Shown here: one piece after another, positions 45,480 through 57,419 of the stretch
How positions within the stretch are numbered: the first letter of the stretch is position 1
Layout of the letters: each line of letters begins with the position of its first letter
Assembly (NCBI RefSeq): GCF_045679555.1
Contig: NC_092115.1
Location: 32,243,596-32,307,595, forward strand
Length of the DNA: 64,000 bases
Source: Salvelinus alpinus
Lineage: Eukaryota; Chordata; Actinopteri; Salmoniformes; Salmonidae
Direction of reading: 5' to 3'
Notes under the pieces: model-generated
What the model was told of the DNA's origin: nothing
The model's database searches: none
The model's input: only the letters and a program-made list of their open reading frames with translations
Position numbers and translations under genes: made by a program

Positions 45480-45615
45480 GAAGTTAGGCTAGTGGTTAAG
45501 AATGTTGATTCAGTAACCGAAAGGTTGCTGGTTTGAATCCCTTGGTCGACTAGGTGAATCAGAATATATATTTTTTGATGTGCCGTGAGCAAGGCACTTA
45601 ACCTGTGAGTGTCTT
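45480..45615 (+). repeat. tRNA-derived SINE (HpaI-like)
   Basis: GTTAGGCTAGTGGTTAAGAA (A-box region) and AAGGTTGCTGGTTTGAATCC (B box), then GTGAGCAAGGCACTTAACC. 3' part truncated. Same class as 28525-28695 on the other strand. Confidence 0.85.
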
Positions 45616-46680
45616 CTAAATGACCAAACATGTATGTAGTCTCACAATTAATTACATAATAGCACAACAATTATTACCGTGTGTGTGTGTGTGTGACAAA
45701 AAAAAGTATAGACCCCCGGTATCACGGTATTATTCGCACTCTGGTTACAATGACCAATCACAAACAGGTAGGCTACTTAATATGGAGTTCTTGTAATTGT
45801 GTAGCTAGCTAGCATTACTAGCTTCTCTTCTCGATTTGATGCAGTCATAAGAAGTATTACGTGATCGGATTGGATGATTAATAACCTAGGTTTAGCAGCT
45901 AGAAGTTAGTAACTATTGTGAGTTGGCTTGGTTGCTGCTCTCTCTCCCTCCTCCCCACTGACTGCACCCGTGTTGCCAGGTCAAGTAAAAATGTCTAACC
46001 CAATGACCACTCAAAACCTGACCAAAAGGCCTGAAAACTAGCCCAATTTCTTTTTTCACAGCAAGAGAGGAGTAGCTATATCTATACAATAAACCCTTTT
46101 TCCATAACGTTATCGAGCCAATTAAGAAGAAATATCCTAGTAACTTGTAACGATGTTAGAAGCTAAATTCTGGTTTCCGAAAAATAATAATTAATGCAAG
46201 CTATGACATGACAATTGTGCACACAAACTGTTACGGCCTACATAAAGCTGTCCCAACGGCAGAGCTTTTCAGCACCATGGAGTGAATCCTTACCACCGCT
46301 ACACCTGGCTATCAGCGTAGTCTTGTCTGGCATTTTATAAAACATAGCTGATATGGCTGACTTGCTTAAACAAATGTGGTTTCTACTGATGTACAAGCTA
46401 TGGCATAAGGGAATAATGATGAAAGTATAAGAGGCAATCTGTAATTTTGATTAAGACAATGACTGAGCTAAGATGGGCGTAGTCAATATAACTATTTGTT
46501 CAGCAATTTTGAAATGTACAGCAACAGATTTCAGAACATGGGCCGTTCTTACAGTATTCTCCCTGTACACCAAGTCAGAACCTGGCATATTACATAATAT
46601 ATGCCGCAGCATACAAGACATTTTTGGACTCACCATTGTGCTTTTGTCATGAAACTTTGTCATCAAAATCTGTCATTCAC
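45616..46680. other. no gene recognised; short CA/TG run
   Basis: Contains a (GT)8 run at about 45679-45694 and unique-looking sequence. The minus frame 46451-46666 has no recognisable domain. Confidence 0.35.
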
Positions 46681-46960
46681 CGGATTTAAAGTGCTTCCAA
46701 GACAACTGGGAACTCTGGAAAAAAATTAATTGAATCATGACATCAGTGATCTTCAGGTCGGAGCCCTAGAAAGAGGCCCAAGTTTCCAACTTGGAATTAG
46801 TTAGATGACCGTTCAAGACATATTTTCCCAGTCGGAGTTCTCAGTTGTCTTTAACTCATGGAAGTCTAAAATTTTCCAGTTCCGAGTTTCCAGTTGTTTT
46901 GAATGCGGCAGAAGTCATGCTGGATTGACAGCATGGCCAATGTATTGAACCTTTTCTGGC
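46681..46960. repeat. unclassified interspersed repeat
   Basis: Repeated words such as CAACTGGGAACTCTGG, TCCAACTTGGAATTAG, CAGTCGGAGTTCTCAG and CCGAGTTTCCAGTTG match a common teleost interspersed repeat by memory. No ends could be fixed. Confidence 0.4.
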
Positions 46961-47007
46961 CAATTGTGTTGCGTGTGAATACCTTAATTAATTAACCTTA
47001 ATACCTT

Positions 47008-47175
47008 ATTAAAGATACCTTAATAGAAAATGACTCAAGTAAAAGTAACTCAGTAAAATTCTACTTGAGTAAAAGTCTAAAAGTATTTGGTTTAAAATAT
47101 ACTTAAGTATCAAAAGTACATGTAATTACTAAAATATACTTAAGTATCAAAAGTAAAAGTATAAATATATATATA
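47008..47175. repeat. hAT-type non-autonomous fragment
   Basis: AAGATACCTTAATAGAAAATGAC and TATACTTAAGTATCAAAAGTA match the left part of the element at 25247-25818. Both ends are lost. Confidence 0.75.
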
Positions 47176-47186
47176 TTTTTTAATCC

Positions 47187-48171
47187 TTATTAGGATCGGA
47201 CCCTTTTTTTCAATTTTCAAGCTTGTGGAAATGTGAAATTAATATAGGAGAATATAACACATTCATCTGGTAAAAGATAATACAAAGAAAAAGCATGCAT
47301 TTTATTTATTATTTTTTTCATCTTTGAAATGCAAGAGAAAGGCCACAATGTATTATTCCAGTTTAGGCGCAATTTAGATTTAGGCCACTAGATGGCAGCA
47401 GTGTATGTGCAAAGCTTTAGACTGATCCAATGAACCATTGCATGTTCAAAATGTTGTATCAAGTCTGCCCAAATGTGCCTAATTGGTTTATTGATACATT
47501 TTCAAGTTCATAACTGTGCACTCTCTTCAAACAATAGCATGGTATTCTTTCACTGTAATAGCTACTGTAAATTGTACAGTGCAATTAGATTAACAAGCTG
47601 GAATAATACATTATGGCCTTTCTCTTGCATTTCAAAGATGATGGTACAAAAAAATATAAGAAAACGCATGTTTTTTTCTTTGTATTATCTTTAACCAGAT
47701 CTATGTGTAGCATTCTCCTACATTAATTTCACATTTCCACAAACTTCAAAGTGTTTCCTTTCAAATGGTATCAAGAATATGCATATCCTAGCTTCAGGTC
47801 CTGGCTACAGGCAGTTAGATTTGGGTAATTATTCATGATTATTATTTGACCATGCTTGTCACTTATGAACATTTTTGAACATCTTGGCATAGTTCTGTTA
47901 TAATCTCCACCCGGCACAGCCAGAAGAGGACTGGCCACCCCTCATAGCCTGGTTCCTCTCTAGGTTTCTTCCTAGGTTTTGGCCTTTCTAGGGAGTTTTT
48001 CCTAGCCACCGTGCTTCTACACCTGCATTACTAGCTGTTTGGGGTTTTAGGCTGGGTGTCTGTACAGCACTTCGAGATATTAGCTGATGTACGAAGGGCT
48101 ATATAAAATAAAATTGAATTGAATTGAATTGAATGTCATTTTAGGTGAAAATTGAAAAAAATGGTCTGATC
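47187..48171. mobile_element. large foldback (long inverted repeat) element, split by a LINE tail
   Basis: The outer arm GGATCGGACCCTTTTTTTCA (47204 on) matches inverted TGAAAAAAATGGTCTGATCC near 48147-48166. The inner arm 47227-47372 (GTGGAAATGTGAAATTAATA through ATGCAAGAGAAAGGCCACAA) matches inverted 47597-47747 (TATGGCCTTTCTCTTGCATT through ATTAATTTCACATTTCCAC) at high identity over about 150 bases. The central 220 bases are single copy. No protein. A LINE tail occupies 47828-48134. Confidence 0.65.
47828..48134 (+). repeat. LINE 3' tail with AATTG repeat
   Basis: CACCCGGCACAGCCAGAAGAG through CTAGGGAGTTTTTCCTAGCC and GGTGTCTGTACAGCACTTCG to a (GAATT)n tail. Inverse relative of 22609-23092. 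Interrupts the foldback element between TTTGGGTA and TGTCATTTTAGG. Confidence 0.75.
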
Positions 48172-50307
48172 CTTGACCATTCTTATTTATTTTGGGAATT
48201 TTGCACAGTGGATTATTTTATTTTGGATTATGATACTCAACTGTGCAACTGAACTGTAAAATCAAGCCTTATTTCATTTCTCCGACCTGAATTATTGGAT
48301 TTTTGCTTACTTCTGGATTCCTTACTGGATTTTGAGACTGAACTTATTGGAGGACAAACACATTGTACCAAAACAGAGATTTGTTATTGCGTTGTTATTT
48401 GTGTTTCAGACTGAGCCTATACATTTGAGATTGTTATCTGTGGGGTTGGTCCTTCAGATAGTTGAAATTTGAGACAAAATATCCACAGGAAAGAATTATT
48501 AAACTGACTTCAAAACGCGTCTCTCCAACTGGTCACAAACTGGTTAAATCAGTGTTGTTTCAAACCTAATTTTTCAATATGTGGAATCTGGAAAATATTG
48601 ACCTTGAAAAAAGTCAACCTAAACTGTTGTTTTGAGGTTGAAATTTCCACCACAGTTTTCGACGTAGACAAATTTATGAAATATTTAGAATTTGTAACTT
48701 TGAAACAATATCAGAGATTCAACATAATATCCACTATAAGAAAAATCCATAGGCTGGAAAGCACCTCCTACTGGAGAGTTGATCTATCTACAGCTATCCC
48801 TTCAGTCTCCCATCCAGGATCTTAACCAAAACCTTCACTGCTTACCTTGGGTATTTTTACTTGACTATAACCAATGTGCTATTGTGAGATTGACTGGTGA
48901 GAATGTCCATTTAATACTGTTGCTATCAAAGTCATTCCAAATGAAATATAACCATACTTTATCAATTATATATCATCAATGATGCTCTTTAGGCCTTGGT
49001 TAATTTCAAATGGAATAAAAGTTAACATTACATATGTTGAATTCACCTCTCCATCTCAACCAAAAATCTAAGTTAAAGAATAGGATTAAATCAAATCAGA
49101 CTTTATTTAAAGTGCATTTAAAGTTTGATTTTATTTAGTCCTATTCTTTAACTGATAATAAACCTTAAAATGAATAACATCCATGGCCACATTTAGAGGT
49201 TACAAATGTATTCTTATGTAATCACAGAAAGAATCCATGTTCAGGGTCGCAGTTCTGTGGAATTCTTCACAATTGCCATGATAATCTAAACAGAATCTCA
49301 AACCGAATTGATCACTTGCGCCATGTACAATAACTTTAATGTAACCTCAACTGCAATCGAGATAATTTGGTTGTGCCATTAGATGAAGCCAGTGCTAACA
49401 CATTAAGTTGTTGTATATATAAATAAATGAAATATCTTACATTGTATTCTCATTTGAACTTGGTGCTTTTAATTGGTTGAAAGTGCAGCAATAGTACATT
49501 TATGTGACAACTAAACCAAAAATCTGACAGATTTATTTATTTGAATTTATTTATTTGGATGTGCTTTTAGATGGTTGAAAGCATACTGATAAGACATTGT
49601 CTTTTTGAGTGGGTGAAAATATGTTGGAATATCATTGATCAACGTATCTACCAAATATTACCCAATTCTTCACATTGAAATGACGTGGTGTGCCCACTGG
49701 GCTGTGTTTGGCAATCAAGATTGGTTTGCTCATGACCTAAGGCACGTCATATAAAGTTATAACAGCAATTACAGTTATTTTAACAGTAACGTTCCATCTT
49801 CAGCCATTGCTGAGATTAGTACTTGGCCAATGACTGTAACTGTTTTAGCAGCACATGTCTCACGTTGGACGGTAACCGTAATTGGTTGACTGTTCTGATT
49901 GAAACATTGTCGTTTGCATCACCTAGCAGTACCCAAATAAGTATTATAGTACATCCTATTGTTTGATGCTCTCTCCATGGCTCACCCACTCCAATCTAAT
50001 TCAAATATGGATTGCCCGGCTGTGCACCCGCATGGCACGCTCTCACCTCTAGATAGGTAAACACAGACTGTCTGCAATCGTAACACTTCCTGGGAGAATC
50101 TAAATTGCATACTCCTCATGTCCTTTCTCCTTGCCGCCTCCTCAAAATCCATTGGAGGTCAGAGGGGAGTGAAGTCAAGGGAAAGATTGTGTTCACAGTC
50201 ACTTTGCTCATCTTGACCTCAAAATCATCTGGGCATATTGGGGAGAGTGGATCGTGCCGTTCCTATTCGCTGTTTGGAGAATGGATCGTGCCACTGCTCC
50301 AAATTTC
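48172..50307. other. no gene recognised; one hairpin
   Basis: AT-rich unique-looking DNA with an 80-base hairpin at 49071-49153. Frames 48598-48825, 48779-48982 and 50105-50320 have no recognisable domains. Confidence 0.35.
49071..49153. repeat. imperfect inverted repeat (hairpin)
   Basis: AGTTAAAGAATAGGATTAAA (49071) pairs with TTTAGTCCTATTCTTTAACT (ending 49153). The arms extend about 35 bases with few mismatches around a loop of roughly 12 bases. It could be the ends of a tiny foldback element or a transcribed hairpin; nothing further supports either. Confidence 0.6.
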
Positions 50308-50621
50308 TGTGACATGGTAAGGTTGCACCCAGGTGCAGAGAAGAGACCAGACGAGGAATCAGTGGTTAAGGGTAAACATAACACTTTACTAAGAACAGTA
50401 ACCGCAGGATCACAGTAAACTTGAGGAAAACCAACAACCACTACATCTCAAACACTGACTCAGTAACCACACAGTAAACAATTCAAGCTTCTGCAAAGCA
50501 TAACAGAAAACATACTTCTTTCAACAGGGAAATTCTAATGAGTAAGAGAACACACCTGAGTGTCATAATTGTCTCTAGGATGGTCTCTGCCGCCCTCTGG
50601 TGACAGGTGGAACCATGACAA
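50308..50621 (-). mobile_element. probable solo LTR
   Basis: Plus-strand start TGACATGGTAAGGTTGCACC and end GGTGGAACCATGACA carry a short inverted repeat. On the minus strand this reads TGTCATGGTTCC...CCATGTCA, i.e. TG...CA. The layout (GAAGAGACCAGACGAGGAATC, AACACTTTACTAAGAACAG, CACCTGAGTGTCATAATTG) resembles LTRs of this type, but no clear target duplication was found and no conserved hairpin is present. Confidence 0.5.
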
Positions 50622-51499
50622 TCTCACACTTCAGGAAGACATCAGCTCATGACCTTGTGACTATAAGGTTCTATCTCCGCAAAGCATAGTTCTGAGATAT
50701 TGAGCATCAAAGTTTTCACATCCCAGATCTCAGAACTTTTTTGTAGTCAATTCTTCTTCCACAACTTCTTTCATAAGGTCATCACCTTAAAGGTGCCTAA
50801 AGTACAGAGTATCAAAATCCTGAGACATTTGTAAATCCTTTTTTAGGGGGGTGCAATCGCAGATATAAACTTATGGCTCTGAAATGTCAATTTGGGTTAG
50901 CCACACTTCAAAATTATAATTTGTTTTGGGGGGGGGGACAGTTACAGATACATTATCCATTTCAAATTATACGTTTATAAAACATGTACCTGTAGGCTGC
51001 CATTTTTAATTTTTAATTTAGAGGCTTCTCACACAGTGCAATAGCAACAAAACTGACATAGTAGGCCAAATCAAAGTGACACACCAACATTTGCTGCTTG
51101 ATACGCACTAGCTCAGCACTGGGATTACAACTCGAGTTTGATGTCAAATCAAACAGCAGTTACTAAGCCAAAACCATCTACTACAGCCACCTTTATCTCT
51201 GCAATGAGTTGGAAAAGTCCTGCTGTTTCCTGCAGCTGCGTCAATGCGTTCTCCACAGAGAGGAAAAGGCGATGTGAGAGGTTTCACTCTGGCCAAAATC
51301 TGTCAAAAATAAGACCTTTGCGTTTCAATGGTCTTATTTTGCACTCCCATCTTGTCATCATTATATACAGATCTCTACTCTCCATAAAGCCAGCCAGCCA
51401 TTCAAACAGCCTTCCCTCCCGCTCCCAGGCATCTGCATCATCCTAAAGTCATCCCTTTAATATCGCTAAACTGTATTTGCCTTTTAATAGGGATTGGAA
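50622..51499. other. no recognised feature
   Basis: Contains a short G-run near 50929-50938. The plus frame 51138-51446 (102 codons, Ser/Lys-rich) has no recognisable domain and no supporting start or splice context. Confidence 0.35.
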
Positions 51500-53850
51500 T
51501 GATTTTAATAGCTTATTTTAAATTGTTGGTGTTGAGCTAGGGTATGCAGACTGAGTATGGGCATGCCATTTTGATTCCCAGTTACAATCTTTTTCAATTT
51601 TGCACCAAATAGAAATTGTGTGAGCAATAATAGGACCAAAGCGTAGTTTACATTGTTTTAAGGGATATATCAGTGAAGACCACATCTTCCAGGGCAATAG
51701 GAGACGCCATATTTCTCTCTATACTTAGCCAGGGGGCGGAAGAATCATGTCTAAACCAATTCAGGATGGGATGAAATTCTAGTGCCTCGAAATACAATTT
51801 CAAGTTTGGTATGGATAGTCCTCCTAAGTCTTTCCCACTTTGCAAGTTTGTTAATTTTATCCGGGCTCACTTACCTTGCCATATACATTTCTTATCCACA
51901 CTATGGATCTTATCCAAATAGCCTGAAGGGGGAGACATGGGAAGCATCGAACTACAGAAATTCAGCCGTGGCAATATATTCATTTTGACAATAGATATTC
52001 TGCTCCTTAAAGCAACTGGGATATTAGTCCATCTACTGTGGTCAGATGTATTATATTTGAGTGTTCTGTTAAAGTTTCAGGCAATGTTTTTTTCTATTCC
52101 CAGATATTTAAAATAGGAAACGAGCGGGATTCCATAATTATAGGTGGAGACCTCCATCGGGGTCTTGAGAGGCAGTAGGGCAGATTTGGTTAGATGCATT
52201 TTATAACTTGAGATGGAGGTGAATTTGTCTGATCTTCCAAAGCTTTTGGGAGGGATTGAGATACATTGTCTAAATAAAGTAAGATATTGTCAGTGTATAA
52301 TGAGATGACGTGATATGTAGAATTGAGAGATATGGGTGTAATTTCTTTTGATTGTCGAATTGCCAGGGCCAGGGGCTTCAGTGACATAAATTACAAAGGT
52401 GAGATGGGATCACCTTGCCTGCTACATTTTGTTTTTTCTGAATGAAACAAAGCAGGTATTACCTGTTATTACTATGGCTGAGGAATTGGAGTATAGTATT
52501 TTAATCATATAATGAAATTGGAATCCCATACGTTCCAAAACCGATCAAAGATATGACCATTCTTGTCTATCAAAAGCTTGTTCTGTGTCCAGAGATAGAA
52601 TTGCCAAAATAGCTTAGGTTTCTGAGGAAGCATATTAGATACGTAATAGACAGAGCTTATCTGAGGAGAATAGTTTTTTTAACAAACCCGCTTTGGTCCA
52701 GATGTACCAATTTGGGTGAGTTTCGAGACAGGATGACAACATTTTTGAAAATAGTTTAATATCTGTGTTTATCAAAGATAGAGGGTGATAGTGAGAGCAC
52801 TGGCTGGCATCCTTACCTCTTAAAAAATAAATAAAAGCTAAATTAGTGCTGTATGTTAAATCCCTTCCAAAGTAACCTTTGTGAACGGCTCATTTCAACT
52901 GAAAGTGAACATAATTGGTTTCAAAATGTTAAATAGATCTCAGAAGGAATACCGTCACAACCAGGTGATTTGCCTTTATTCATGTTATCCAATGCCCTTT
53001 TGAGTTCATGGAGAGAGATTTGGGCTCCCAACAAGCCGGCTTCCTGAGTTGAAAGAAGAGGAGTTCATATTATTTTTAAAAGGAGTCGTTCGGGCTTGGT
53101 GTGGATTTACAATCAGAGCTGCAGAATTCTATATAGAAACAGGATAATCTTTGGTTGATTCATTTGGGTTCTGATTGTAATTCATCCGATTCAGATTTAA
53201 TAGTTGAAATATCATTACTGCGAGGCTTGTTAGCCAGTAGACGACTGAGTCGATTACCATGGAAGTAATGGTCTAACTCGATGGATGGCAAATTATGCTC
53301 TGCCTTAACAATATATTTTGTTCAGTCTTGACTTTGAAGAGAGTAGTCGCTACCTGGTAGTAGAGTAGTCGCTTTAATGTCGTTAACAACTTTTACAATT
53401 TCTGATATTTTCTTTAATTGTGATTTATTCAGCCCAGATGCAAATGCAGTTGCATTATTTTTAATAAAACCTTTAATGGCGTCCCATAAAATCAGAAGAT
53501 CGTCGACTGAATTTTTGTTAATCATTATGAATTCATTCAATTCAGTTTCAAATTGTTCACAGAGAGTATAATTTTGTAGTAAGGAAACATTAAAGCACCA
53601 TCTTGTGTCTCTTTTAGGAGATTCTGACATCTGTATCTGGCAATATGTCGAATTTCTATTTTCTTGATTAAAAGAAAATAGAGGAGTAGATAATAGCACA
53701 AAATCGATTCGGGAGAATGTTTTGTGCCTGTTTGAATAGATGGTGTACTCTTTTACTTTAGGGTTATGAGCTCACTAGGCATCAATTAGGTTGTCATCAG
53801 AGAATATATGTTGAAAAGCCTCGGCTGCCTGTGGATTGTAGTCATCACTG
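51500..53850 (-). pseudogene. L1-like LINE ORF2 remains
   Basis: Minus-strand frames in ORF2 order. 53322-53699 is the endonuclease-RT linker (RDTRWCFNVSLLQNYTLCEQ, then ILWDAIKGFIKN). 52190-52387 is the RT palm (MSLKPLALAIRQSKE, then ISLYTDNILLYLDNV, where the usual YADD is changed to YTDN). 51648-51845 is the C-terminal region (GKDLGGLSIPNLKLYFEAL, APWLSIERN). Many stops and frameshifts separate them. The linker and the PLALAIRQ/ISLY words are typical of fish L1 (Swimmer-like) elements. Dead copy. Confidence 0.75.
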
Positions 53851-54124
53851 AATAACGATCTTACTAAGATTTCTGACAGTGTTGTTTTTTTGCCTGCATG
53901 CCATTACTGCTGACTAGACTAGCCTAGACCATACTTAGATGGCAAAGGCGTGTTCTGCTCAGTCCGTCTGTATTTGTTCAGGCTTGTGATTGTATTGCAG
54001 ATAGATTCTTATAGCGCTAAATTGAAATGGGTTTCTGCAGATAACTTTCTAGTTTTTTCCCACTTAAAGTATACTTTAAAAATGTTTTCAGTGAACTTCA
54101 ATCATATGTAGAATCTTCTAACTG

Positions 54125-55310
54125 TCAATTATGTGACCAACTCATTTTTGACAAAAATGTCAGATAGAACCTTATAATCCCAAACATCCCAGACATGGTC
54201 TGCAGGGTTGACCTTGGGTTGACCTTGGTGTTAACATGCGTGACATCTGACACTTCTCTGATGGTGCTTACCCTGTTTGCCACAAACGTCTGACATCTTT
54301 TGGTCTCATTCTTGATGTACTTCAAGACAGATTCACCATCTGTCCAAATTGTAGATTTCTCCAGTGGAAGCTGTAGCTCTGTAGCCGGCATCCTTTCAAC
54401 ACTCAGCACTGCTGCAGCAAGTTCCATGCTTTGTATTGTCATCCATTTCAACGGTGCTACTCTTGCCTTTCCCATTATGAAAGCTAAGTCCACCTGATCT
54501 TCAGACTTTGTCAGTTATAAGTAGCTTACGATGCCGTACCCTGATTCACTTGTATCACAGAAGTGTTGCAGTAGGACTGACTTGATCTTTCCAAAGTTCT
54601 TTGACTTGATGCACCTGTCAATGCTGAAGCCCTCCATCTGCTGTAGCCCTACCAGCCACCTTTGCCATGGTTAAGCTGGGATAACTCCTGCAGGATGTGC
54701 TTTTTCAGTGAATTTGAATGAAGGAAGAAATCCAAGTGGATCTTACACACAACACACGAATACCTCTCCTGATGAAGGCTTGATTCTTCATGGACACTTG
54801 AAACTTGGCGTATTCTCTTCCACACACCACTAAACCCCCATGGCTCCTTCTAAAGATAGGTGTTCTTTGTCCAAGTCGAGGTCCTTCACCTCCTTGGCTC
54901 TTTCTGCCTGGAATCAAGGCCAACCCAGCTAGTATTTTGCTGATCCATTTTGTCAAGAGAAAACAACCCTTTGCATAGAGTTCTTCTGGCTTGCCTTTCA
55001 TTTGGTACAGACTTCAACAGTCATCTACATAGAAGTTGTCATTGATGGTGTCAATTTCCTCAGCTGAAAAGCTGCTCTTGTTGTCCTCTGCAGTCTTCTT
55101 CAGGGTATAACTAGCACAGTCATCCTGTACTCAGTAAGGCTCTGACTGAAATCATCTCCTGGCCACCATAGAAAGCGGAGAAAGCCTGTCTGTTGCTGTT
55201 ACCTTAACTTGATGAATACCTGCCTTCTATGGCTGCCATCATGGAGAAAAGTAACAACTCTCAAATTCAAAGGCAGTGCTATGGATGCAAGGACTGACCA
55301 CGATAGTTTT
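54125..55310 (-). pseudogene. BEL/Pao retrotransposon pol fragment
   Basis: On the minus strand, about 55020-55100 encodes EEIDTINDNFYVDDC, the RT active site of BEL/Pao elements. Then 54705-55001 holds the following RT segment in a broken frame. 54125-54493 encodes IMGKARVAPLKWMTIQSMEL and LEKSTIWTDGESVLKYIKNE with FVANRVSTIREVSDV, the RNase H region of the same group. No LTRs, gag or integrase were found nearby, so it is an isolated fragment. Confidence 0.75.
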
Positions 55311-55639
55311 AACTAGGTTTTTAGGCTATAGAGTATTTGTTTTTCATTTACTTTGTTTACAAAGATTGGAGTAAAACATGTTTATATTTTGGTTTCCAAT
55401 GGGCTAAGCTCATAAGGCATTTCTAAGTTGTATTCTTCAAGGATCAATGGGTACATATCATTCATTTTCCAAAAATGGATGTAGCAACTACTGATTGCCC
55501 CTTTAACATGCAACATGTCAGGATCACTCTGTTGGCACTCTGTTGCAACTTCCATTGGTGCTTCTAATCCTACTACCATTGTTTTTTCAACATTACTTCC
55601 TTCTTACACTCTTCTCACCGCCTCCAGATAGGAGGCGCA

Positions 55640-56131
55640 CTAGACAACGCTTATTCTTACCAGTGTCTCCTTCACCCCAACAGGGCACTTAAGGAATTCG
55701 GGTGCATGTTCGCCACCACAGTTGCAGCATTTAACCTCAGCTGGCATACGATGTACAAATATTTTGCATTTATCACAATGCATGGGTTTGGGCACGAAGG
55801 CTCTTACAGGGTATCTCACATAACCCCAAAATACGCGAGAAGGGAGCGACTCCTTCTTCAAAGAACAATAGAATGGATACAGGTCAGTCGGGGTGCACCA
55901 ACCACTCCATCTATTTCTTCAGTTATATCCTTTGCATTCCCTTCTAGCGCCATGCCAGGGATAACCCCCTTCATAGGTGCCCTGCTTCGAAGATCCACAC
56001 ACATTACAATCCAATAACTTTTTGAGGCGCAAAGCACGCTCCTTCTGCTCTACGGACACACGGAAATCCAAAATAAGCCCACTTCTTATTACCACTGACG
56101 CCACCTCATCCAATGCATCTATGATTTTCAC
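55640..56131 (-). pseudogene. LINE ORF1-like zinc-knuckle fragment
   Basis: 55919-56131 (ALDEVASVVIRSGLILDFRV, then SVEQKERALRLKKLLDC) and 55640-55861 (SRVFWGYVRYPVRAFVPKPM, then CDKC...CCNCGGEHAPEFLKC) are in order on the minus strand. Zinc-knuckle cysteines follow a YPVRAFVPKP motif, as in ORF1 proteins of some fish LINEs. The frames are offset, so the gene is broken. Clade not determined. Confidence 0.6.
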
Positions 56132-56539
56132 AGAGATGTCAAAAACTGTCAGAACTATGCTAGGATTTACTAGATTTCACCACCACTTTACTTCTCCTTT
56201 GCTTTTTTGTTCACCACTGTAATCCATTCCTTCTCACGCATCTCCACTCAATGCCCCATCAGTTTCAAACAGAACATCCGCTTCAGCCACGTTTCCTTGC
56301 GGTTCCTGCTGCTAGTGACAGACGTGCTGAGTCACCTCTACCGCCATCTTTACCCAAAACCCCCTTATGCTAGCCTGCAGGTAAACCCAAAAGGTGGCCA
56401 CCAGGTGTCACAATAGCAATAAGAGGAATTACACACAAATAAAGAGTACAGTACGTTTCCAATATATACTGTACATAAGCATTTCTATACAATTTATTTT
56501 CCAAATCAAAATGGCTCTTACAGCATTGTTAATAAATCC

Positions 56540-56982
56540 CAAATCAAATCAAATTGTATTGGTCACATACACATGGTTAGCAGATGTTAATGCAAGTTTA
56601 GCGAAATGCTTGTGCTTCTAGTTCCCGACAGTGCAGTAATATCTAACAAGTAATCTAACAATTCCCAACAACTACCTAATACACACAAATCTAAAGGGAT
56701 GGAATAAGAATATGTACATATAAATATACGGATGAGCGATGGCCAAGTGGCATAGGCGAGGTGCAATAGGTGGTATAAGGTACAGTATATACATATGAAA
56801 TGAGTAATGTAAGATATGTTAACATTATTAAAGTGGCATTGTTTAAAGTGACTAGTGATCCATTTATTAAAGTGGTCAGTGATTTGAGTCTCTATGTAGG
56901 CAGCAGCCTCTCTGAGTTAATGATTGCTGTTTTAGCAGTCTGATGGCCTTGAGATAGAAGCTGTTTTTCAGTCTCTCGGTCC
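56540..56982 (-). repeat. LINE 3' part, resumed at 63934
   Basis: Starts with AAATCAAATCAAATTGTATTGG (tail) and runs through CAGTGCAGTAATATCTAACAAG and GTCTGATGGCCTTGAGATAG to CAGTCTCTCGGTCC. After the Gypsy insertion, 63929-64000 continues GGTCCCAGCTTTGATGCACC and on to the window end, so the LINE body lies further right. Inverse orientation. Confidence 0.8.
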
Positions 56983-57166
56983 TGTTATGTCTGTTCCTTA
57001 TATAATGACAAACCGGGGCGTAGGTTTAATTAACTACTTTTAATGAACATATACTTCAGCTAGAAAACTCCATGTTTAGCCATGCAAGGCATTCTTCAAC
57101 CATCTCCCGCGCCCGCATAGCCTGCTGGGTAACGTAGTCTAAATGTTATTAACACATAACAACACA
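56983..57166 (-). repeat. Gypsy 3' LTR
   Basis: 184 bases, TG...CA. It differs from 63749-63928 at a number of positions and small indels, so this insertion is clearly older than the family B element it contains. Confidence 0.88.
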
Positions 57167-57419
57167 TCTTCTGTCCTTTAAAATAAAACTACTTTTCTAT
57201 GTAACTACACATGTCGCATCACATTTGTTTATTCAACCTGCATAACATGCAATTTTCAATAACACATTTATTCCCCCCCTCAAAAATCCTGAAAAATAAA
57301 ATATTTTTTCAACTAAATATAGTCTGTAGTTCTTTTCACATTAACAAAACATTCAGTCCAGGTGCCCCTTTCTTGTATTTTTTTTTTTTTTTTTTGTACA
57401 GTTTTTTTTTGTACAGTTC

